64,000 bases of DNA from an uncultured Cytophagales bacterium (GTDB taxonomy: Bacteria; Bacteroidota; Bacteroidia; Cytophagales; Thermonemataceae). Where the stretch lies: contig CALLAC010000001.1 in assembly GCA_938002655.1 (NCBI GenBank), forward strand, positions 356,060 through 420,059, read 5' to 3'. The position numbers and the translations under genes were made by a program. The notes under the pieces were generated by a model. It was not told where the DNA came from. It ran no database searches and saw only the letters and a program-made list of their open reading frames with translations. Numbering within the stretch: the stretch's first letter is position 1; the number at the start of each line of letters is the position of its first letter. Of this stretch, positions 60,143 through 64,000 are shown in pieces.

Positions 60143-62045
60143 TATTTTGAAATCTTTTCCACCAATGCTGAAATACTAAAAGTCCCCAAATGCGTGCGTG
60201 GCTATCTTGTGGATTTTTAGAGAAAAGCTGTTTCTTCAATCTTTTTACTTCTTGCACATTAAAAATGCCTTGTTCTTCTACAAATCTATCTTGCAGAAGG
60301 TCGTTTTCGATGAGAGAACGCAAATCGGTACGAAGCCAATCCAGTAGAGGAACTTCAAAGCCGTGTTTGGGGCGTTTGTAAATTTCAGGGGGCAAAATAT
60401 CTCTAAAAGTATCTTGCAACAACTTTTTACGAATAGCTTTATCTATTTTTGAGCTTACGGGCAAAGAAAATAAAAAATTTACAAGTTCGTGGTCTAAAAA
60501 AGGCTCTCGTACTTCTAAGCTATTTGCCATTGACATTAGATCTACTTTTACGAGCATATCATCTGCCAAAACAAGGTGCATATCTGTATAGAAAACTTCA
60601 TTCAAACCTTCTATATCCTTTTTTTGCAAGTGCTGTAGAATTCGTTCTTTATCGTTTTGATATTCTGTTTTTGCTTGTGAGCGTAGAGTGGGGTGTAAAA
60701 GTTGCTCTACGTCGTTATTTTTACAAAAGCCAGCCCAAAACCAATAACGTTCTTGGGGCGAAAGATTTGCTCCTTCTGCAAAGCGAGCCAGTTGTCTGAA
60801 TTTATTGCTCCAGAAATGATTTCTTGATTGTGGCAAATTTTTCCAAAGAGGCAAAAGTATTTGTATCAAATTAGCCAAAATACCGCCTTTTCTTATCTGA
60901 TATTCGGCAAAGTGTTTGTTGTAGCCGCCCCACATTTCATCGGCTCCATCTCCTGAAATTGCTACTTTTACGAATTGCTTGACAAATTTGCTCAAAATAA
61001 ATACAGGCAAAGCCGAAGAATCGGCAAATGGCTCATCAAGGTAGTTGAGCATATCTTCCAAATTGCTTAGCAAATCTTTGTTAGAAAGTTTGAAAGTAGT
61101 GTGTTTGGTACGAAAGTGTTTGGCAACAATTTCGGCGTAGTGCGTTTCATCAAAAAATTTGTTTTCGTAATAGCCGATAGAAAAAGTTTGCAAGTTTTCT
61201 ATTTCTTGCGAGGCAAGTGCCACTGCCACCGAAGAATCTATCCCACCGCTCAAAAATGCTCCCACAGGTACATCTGCCACCAAACGTTTACGAATAGAGG
61301 CTTGCATCAAGTCTTTCAGGCGGATTTTTTGTTCCTCATAAGATAGCTGTGAGGGGTGTTCGGTGTAATGCTTGGGAATTTGGTAGTAAGCATCTATTTT
61401 TATTTTTCCATGCTGAATTTTAGCATAATGAGCAGGCAGTAGTTTATAGATATTTTCAAAAATCGTATTTGGTGCAGGAATATAATTGAGATGCAAATAA
61501 TGTCGCAAAGCCAATAAATTTAATTTTTTCTCTATGCCGTATTGAATGATAGATTTCATTTCAGAAGCGAAAAGAAATCGGTCTTCATCAATGTAATACA
61601 GTAAAGGCTTAACGCCATAGCGGTCGCGAGCCAAAAAAAGCGAATTTTCGCTTTTATCATAAATAGCAAAGGCAAAAAAGCCGTGCAGAAGTTCCAAAGC
61701 ATAAGTTCCCCAAGTAATGTAGGCATACAAAAGTACTTCGGTATCGCTATGAGTGCGGAAAGGGATGCCTTTTTCAACAAGGTGCTTGCGGAGTTGTTTG
61801 TAATTGTAGATTTCGCCATTGAAAACGATGGTATATCTACCTGTATGGTCGGAAATGGGTTGGTTGCCTGTGGGAGAGGTATCAATGATGGCAAGTCTGC
61901 GATGCCCTAATCCAGCCCAGAACGAAAGATATGTATCGCCCCAATCAGGACCTCTTTGAGCAAGTACATCGGTAGCTTTTTGTAGATTTATCATTGAAAA
62001 ACGCCCCACTTCATTGAAAGCTAATATACCTGTAATGCCACACAT
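60129..62045 (-). CDS. asnB: Asparagine synthase, glutamine-hydrolysing (AsnB)
   Basis: 638 residues. The N-terminal glutamine amidotransferase domain starts MCGITGILAF, with Cys2 as nucleophile after removal of Met1, and has RRLAIIDTS and NGEIYNYKQLR. The C-terminal synthase domain has the PP-loop GAFLSGGIDSSVAVAL and ISGDGADEMWGGYNKH. It makes asparagine from aspartate, or, in glycan clusters, amidates a related acid. There is no glycan cluster here, so ordinary asparagine synthesis is favoured. Confidence 0.95.
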   Translation of the reverse strand: MCGITGILAFNEVGRFSMINLQKATDVLAQRGPDWGDTYLSFWAGLGHRRLAIIDTSPTGNQPISDHTGRYTIVFNGEIYNYKQLRKHLVEKGIPFRTHSDTEVLLYAYITWGTYALELLHGFFAFAIYDKSENSLFLARDRYGVKPLLYYIDEDRFLFASEMKSIIQYGIEKKLNLLALRHYLHLNYIPAPNTIFENIYKLLPAHYAKIQHGKIKIDAYYQIPKHYTEHPSQLSYEEQKIRLKDLMQASIRKRLVADVPVGAFLSGGIDSSVAVALASQEIENLQTFSIGYYENKFFDETHYAEIVAKHFRTKHTTFKLSNKDLLSNLEDMLNYLDEPFADSSALPVFILSKFVKQFVKVAISGDGADEMWGGYNKHFAEYQIRKGGILANLIQILLPLWKNLPQSRNHFWSNKFRQLARFAEGANLSPQERYWFWAGFCKNNDVEQLLHPTLRSQAKTEYQNDKERILQHLQKKDIEGLNEVFYTDMHLVLADDMLVKVDLMSMANSLEVREPFLDHELVNFLFSLPVSSKIDKAIRKKLLQDTFRDILPPEIYKRPKHGFEVPLLDWLRTDLRSLIENDLLQDRFVEEQGIFNVQEVKRLKKQLFSKNPQDSHARIWGLLVFQHWWKRFQNKNLL

Positions 62046-62170
62046 TTGTAAAATATTTTGTAATTTTCAGGCCTGCAATATAGTTTTTTCAGATAATGAA
62101 TTTTGCTGAAATGCAAACTTTTTTCTGTAAAAAAGGTTATTTTTGAAGTTTTTACTTTAAGGAAAAAAAC

Positions 62171-63043
62171 ATGTTTGGATTTGAGCCTGCTGATTTTTTA
62201 GAGGTAGTTTTTTTAGAAAGTTTGGGAAAAGTTCCTGAAATAGAGCATTTTCAAGCTGTTTCGGGAGGGTGTATCAACAATGCGGCGAAAGTTGCTACAA
62301 AGGCAGGTGTGTTTTTTATCAAATGGAATGAAAATAGTGCAGAAGATACATTTACAGTAGAAATCAAAGGTTTACAAACGCTTGCATCTTGCGGAATTCC
62401 TACGCCTCAAATAATAGGTACAGGTAGGCAGAGAGGTAAAAACTACTTACTTTTGGAGTATTTAGAGGGTTATCCGAAGAAGACCTTCTGGGAAGATCTA
62501 GGAAAAAATCTGGCTCGATTGCATCGGCATAGCCAAGATTTTTTTGGATTAGAATACGATAACTACATAGGCACTTTACGACAAAGTAATGATCCGATGT
62601 ATGATGGTGTGCAGTTTTTTATAGAAAAAAGGTTGAAAGTGCAAGCTGGTTTAGCCTTTTACAACGGATTGGTACAAAAGAGCTTATTAGAACAGTTGGA
62701 AAAACTTTACGAAAAATTGCCACAAATATTGCCTCAAGAAAAACCTGCTTTATTACATGGCGATTTGTGGAGTGGAAACATCATCACACACAACAAAGGC
62801 TTCGCTGTACTCATAGACCCTGCCATTTATTACGGATTGCGTGAAGCAGAAATAGCTTTTACAATGCTTTTCGGAGGTTTTGACAGAGACTTTTACGAGG
62901 CATATACCTATCATTTTCCACTTGAAAAGGATTTTGCAGAGCGAGTAAGTTTATACAATTTATATCCTTTACTTGTACACTTGAACTTGTTTGGAAAGGC
63001 ATATCTGCCTGCTATCGAACGAACCGTCAACAAATTTCTCTAA
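62171..63043 (+). CDS. Fructosamine kinase family protein
   Basis: 290 residues with an aminoglycoside-phosphotransferase-like kinase fold. SGGCINNAAKV (phosphate loop), FIKWNE (ATP-binding lysine), LLLEYLEGYPKKTFW (hinge), LLHGDLWSGNI (catalytic loop) and AVLIDPAIYYGLREAEIAF (metal site DPA) follow the FN3K family. It phosphorylates fructosamine or ribulosamine groups so that glycated proteins are repaired. It is divergent from asnB; a -7 box match (TATTTTTG, 62138-62145) lies upstream. Confidence 0.92.
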   Translation: MFGFEPADFLEVVFLESLGKVPEIEHFQAVSGGCINNAAKVATKAGVFFIKWNENSAEDTFTVEIKGLQTLASCGIPTPQIIGTGRQRGKNYLLLEYLEGYPKKTFWEDLGKNLARLHRHSQDFFGLEYDNYIGTLRQSNDPMYDGVQFFIEKRLKVQAGLAFYNGLVQKSLLEQLEKLYEKLPQILPQEKPALLHGDLWSGNIITHNKGFAVLIDPAIYYGLREAEIAFTMLFGGFDRDFYEAYTYHFPLEKDFAERVSLYNLYPLLVHLNLFGKAYLPAIERTVNKFL

Positions 63044-63080
63044 ATTTAGCACGTTTTGTCTATAATTTCGTGAATAACTG

Positions 63081-63206
63081 CACCCCGATTATGCAACATC
63101 TTGCAATAATTTAGCTGATTTATACGAAAAGCAAGGGCGTATTAAAGAAGCAGAAGCCTTACGTAAAGAAGCAAAGCAAAAAAATAAAAAAACACATTAT
63201 GGGTAG
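63081..63206 (+). pseudogene. Fragment of a TPR gene (C-terminal repeat only)
   Basis: 41 codons plus stop (HPDYATSCNNLADLYEKQGR, then IKEAEALRKEAKQKN, ending in TAG at 63204-63206). It begins in mid-repeat with no start codon and matches the 126-bp repeats of the exported TPR gene that starts 147 bases further on, for example CACCCCGATTATGC and the run coding for NNLA. It is the tail of a former TPR gene lost by deletion or recombination. Confidence 0.75.
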
Positions 63207-63211
63207 GTTCG

Positions 63212-63243
63212 AACCTATAAGGTTTTTGGAAACCTTATAGGTT
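63212..63243 (+). terminator. Perfect 14-bp hairpin AACCTATAAGGTTT
   Basis: AACCTATAAGGTTT (63212-63225) and its exact inverse complement (63230-63243) enclose TTGG. It directly follows the stop of the TPR fragment, so it was probably the terminator of the lost gene. It is the longest member of the AACCT/AGGTT repeat family in the window. Confidence 0.7.
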
Positions 63244-63352
63244 GGGTGGCTCATGGATTGTGATGAAAAGAAGATGATTAGGAAAATTTTTCAAAAACAA
63301 CTATTGAAAAATTGCAAATAAATTGATAGATTGCTCTAAAATTTTCCTTTTT

Positions 63353-64000
63353 ATGAAGAGTTATTTGTTTTTTTCGTTTTTCTTTTTGAGCCAATTTGCT
63401 CTTGCCCAATCTTGGAAAGAGCTAAACGAGCAAGGTATGTCTTTATACCAAGCAGGCAGGTACACAGAAGCCATTACTATTTTTGAAAAGGCAAGACAGC
63501 AAGCCGCAAAAGAATTTGGCAAAGAACACCCTTCTTATGCAACATCTTGCAATAATTTAGCAGAATTATACAGAGCCCAAGGTCGTTATGTTGAAGCCGA
63601 AGCTTTGTATAAAGAAGCCAAAGCGATAAGAGAAAAAGTACTGGGCAAAGAACACCCGGATTATGCTACTGATTGCAATAATTTGGCGGGGTTATACTAC
63701 TCCCAAGGTCGTTATAGTGAAGCCGAAGCATTGTATAAAGAAGCCAAAGCGATTGATGAAAAAGTACTCGGAAAAGAACACCCGTATTATGCTCAATCTT
63801 GCAATAATTTGGCAGAATTATACAGAGCCCAAGGTCGTTATGTTGAAGCCGAAGCATTGCATAAAGAAGCCAAAGCGATTGATGAAAAAGTACTCGGAAA
63901 AGATCACCCCGATTATGCTACTGATTGTAATAATTTAGCCGCTTTATACAAATCTCAAGGTCGTTATAGTGAAGCCGAAGCATTGTATAAAGAAGCCAAA
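63353..64000 (+). CDS. Exported TPR protein (5' part, runs off the window)
   Basis: 216 codons from the ATG at 63353 to the window edge, no stop. A signal peptide (MKSYLFFSFFFLSQFALAQ) precedes 42-residue TPRs of the kinesin-light-chain type that are almost identical to each other (core CNNLAELYRAQGRYVEAEAL, YKEAKAIREKVLGKEHP). The DNA repeats with a period of 126 bases. Proteins of this kind in the phylum often end in a CHAT domain, as the gene at 6902-9751 does, but the C-terminus is not visible here, so the full architecture is unknown. Confidence 0.88.
   Translation, partial: MKSYLFFSFFFLSQFALAQSWKELNEQGMSLYQAGRYTEAITIFEKARQQAAKEFGKEHPSYATSCNNLAELYRAQGRYVEAEALYKEAKAIREKVLGKEHPDYATDCNNLAGLYYSQGRYSEAEALYKEAKAIDEKVLGKEHPYYAQSCNNLAELYRAQGRYVEAEALHKEAKAIDEKVLGKDHPDYATDCNNLAALYKSQGRYSEAEALYKEAK

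Larger units (their letters stand above)
63044..63352 (+). other. Intergenic region holding a TPR relic and a strong hairpin
   Basis: 309 bases. Contains the TPR gene fragment (63081-63206) and a 14-bp hairpin (63212-63243), both listed separately; the remainder is AT-rich leader of the next gene. Confidence 0.6.

Noticed and set aside
63207..63218. GGTTCGAACC resembles a tRNA T-arm
   Set aside because: No acceptor, D or anticodon stem can be drawn around it, and the bases are part of the AACCTATAAGGTTT hairpin.
63500..64000. Regular direct repeats that could suggest a CRISPR array
   Set aside because: The period is 126 bases with continuous coding sequence for 42-residue TPRs and no unique spacers.

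Overview
The window is low-GC, densely packed bacterial DNA and reads as a member of the Bacteroidota, most likely a gliding/Cytophagales-type lineage. The basis is: a type IX secretion (T9SS) C-terminal sorting domain on an exported lipase and a PorD/DUF4835 gene; lipoproteins of the 'SCKKK' style; DUF5606, DUF2490, DUF4835 and DUF6132 families; TAnnTTTG -7 boxes with TTTG about 20 bp upstream at four genes; menaquinone genes (menD, a MenI-like thioesterase) and CcoG/CcoH, which point to respiration with menaquinone. No rRNA, tRNA, CRISPR array, intact insertion sequence or prophage was seen.

Layout. 0-3.1 kb: menD and an HlyD-type adaptor. 3.5-9.8 kb (minus): exported TPR protein, PAS histidine kinase, small lipoprotein, exported TPR-CHAT (caspase-like) protein. 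10-15.7 kb (plus): ccoG-ccoH, an alpha/beta hydrolase, engB, a DUF5606 gene and a DEAD-box RNA helicase. 16.2-20 kb: a 1266-residue membrane histidine kinase with five copies of a coiled-coil module. 20.1-22.5 kb (minus): methyltransferase, glycosyltransferase and WbqC, a small surface-glycan group. 22.6-25.5 kb: a magnesium-chelatase-like AAA ATPase, a small membrane protein and galE. 25.6-31.1 kb: a thioester-containing alpha-2-macroglobulin lipoprotein.

31.3-46.9 kb is the most distinctive part: about 19 consecutive minus-strand genes forming a reduced-sulfur island. Reading in the direction of transcription: ArsR-type regulator, TauE/SafE exporter, persulfide dioxygenase-rhodanese fusion, two single rhodaneses, DUF6132, thioredoxin, a decayed stretch, type II sulfide:quinone oxidoreductase, DUF2490, SoxB-like hydrolase, TsdA-like dihaem cytochrome, MFS transporter, outer-membrane porin, exported DsrE protein, a split YeeE/YedE transporter pair, an exported methyltransferase, a CZB zinc-sensor protein and a DUF3365 haem protein. 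Together they would import or handle sulfide and thiosulfate, pass electrons to quinone and cytochrome c, and remove persulfide and sulfite. SoxXA, SoxYZ and SoxCD are not present in the window.

47.4-64 kb: a T9SS lipase; then menI-like thioesterase, porD, hemE and murI on the minus strand; beta-barrel protein, sppA, pdhC and nuoE on the plus strand; a leucine-rich-repeat protein; another beta-barrel protein; a STAS-like protein; asnB; a fructosamine-kinase-like protein; a relic of a TPR gene; and the start of an exported TPR protein built from near-identical 126-bp repeats that runs off the right edge.
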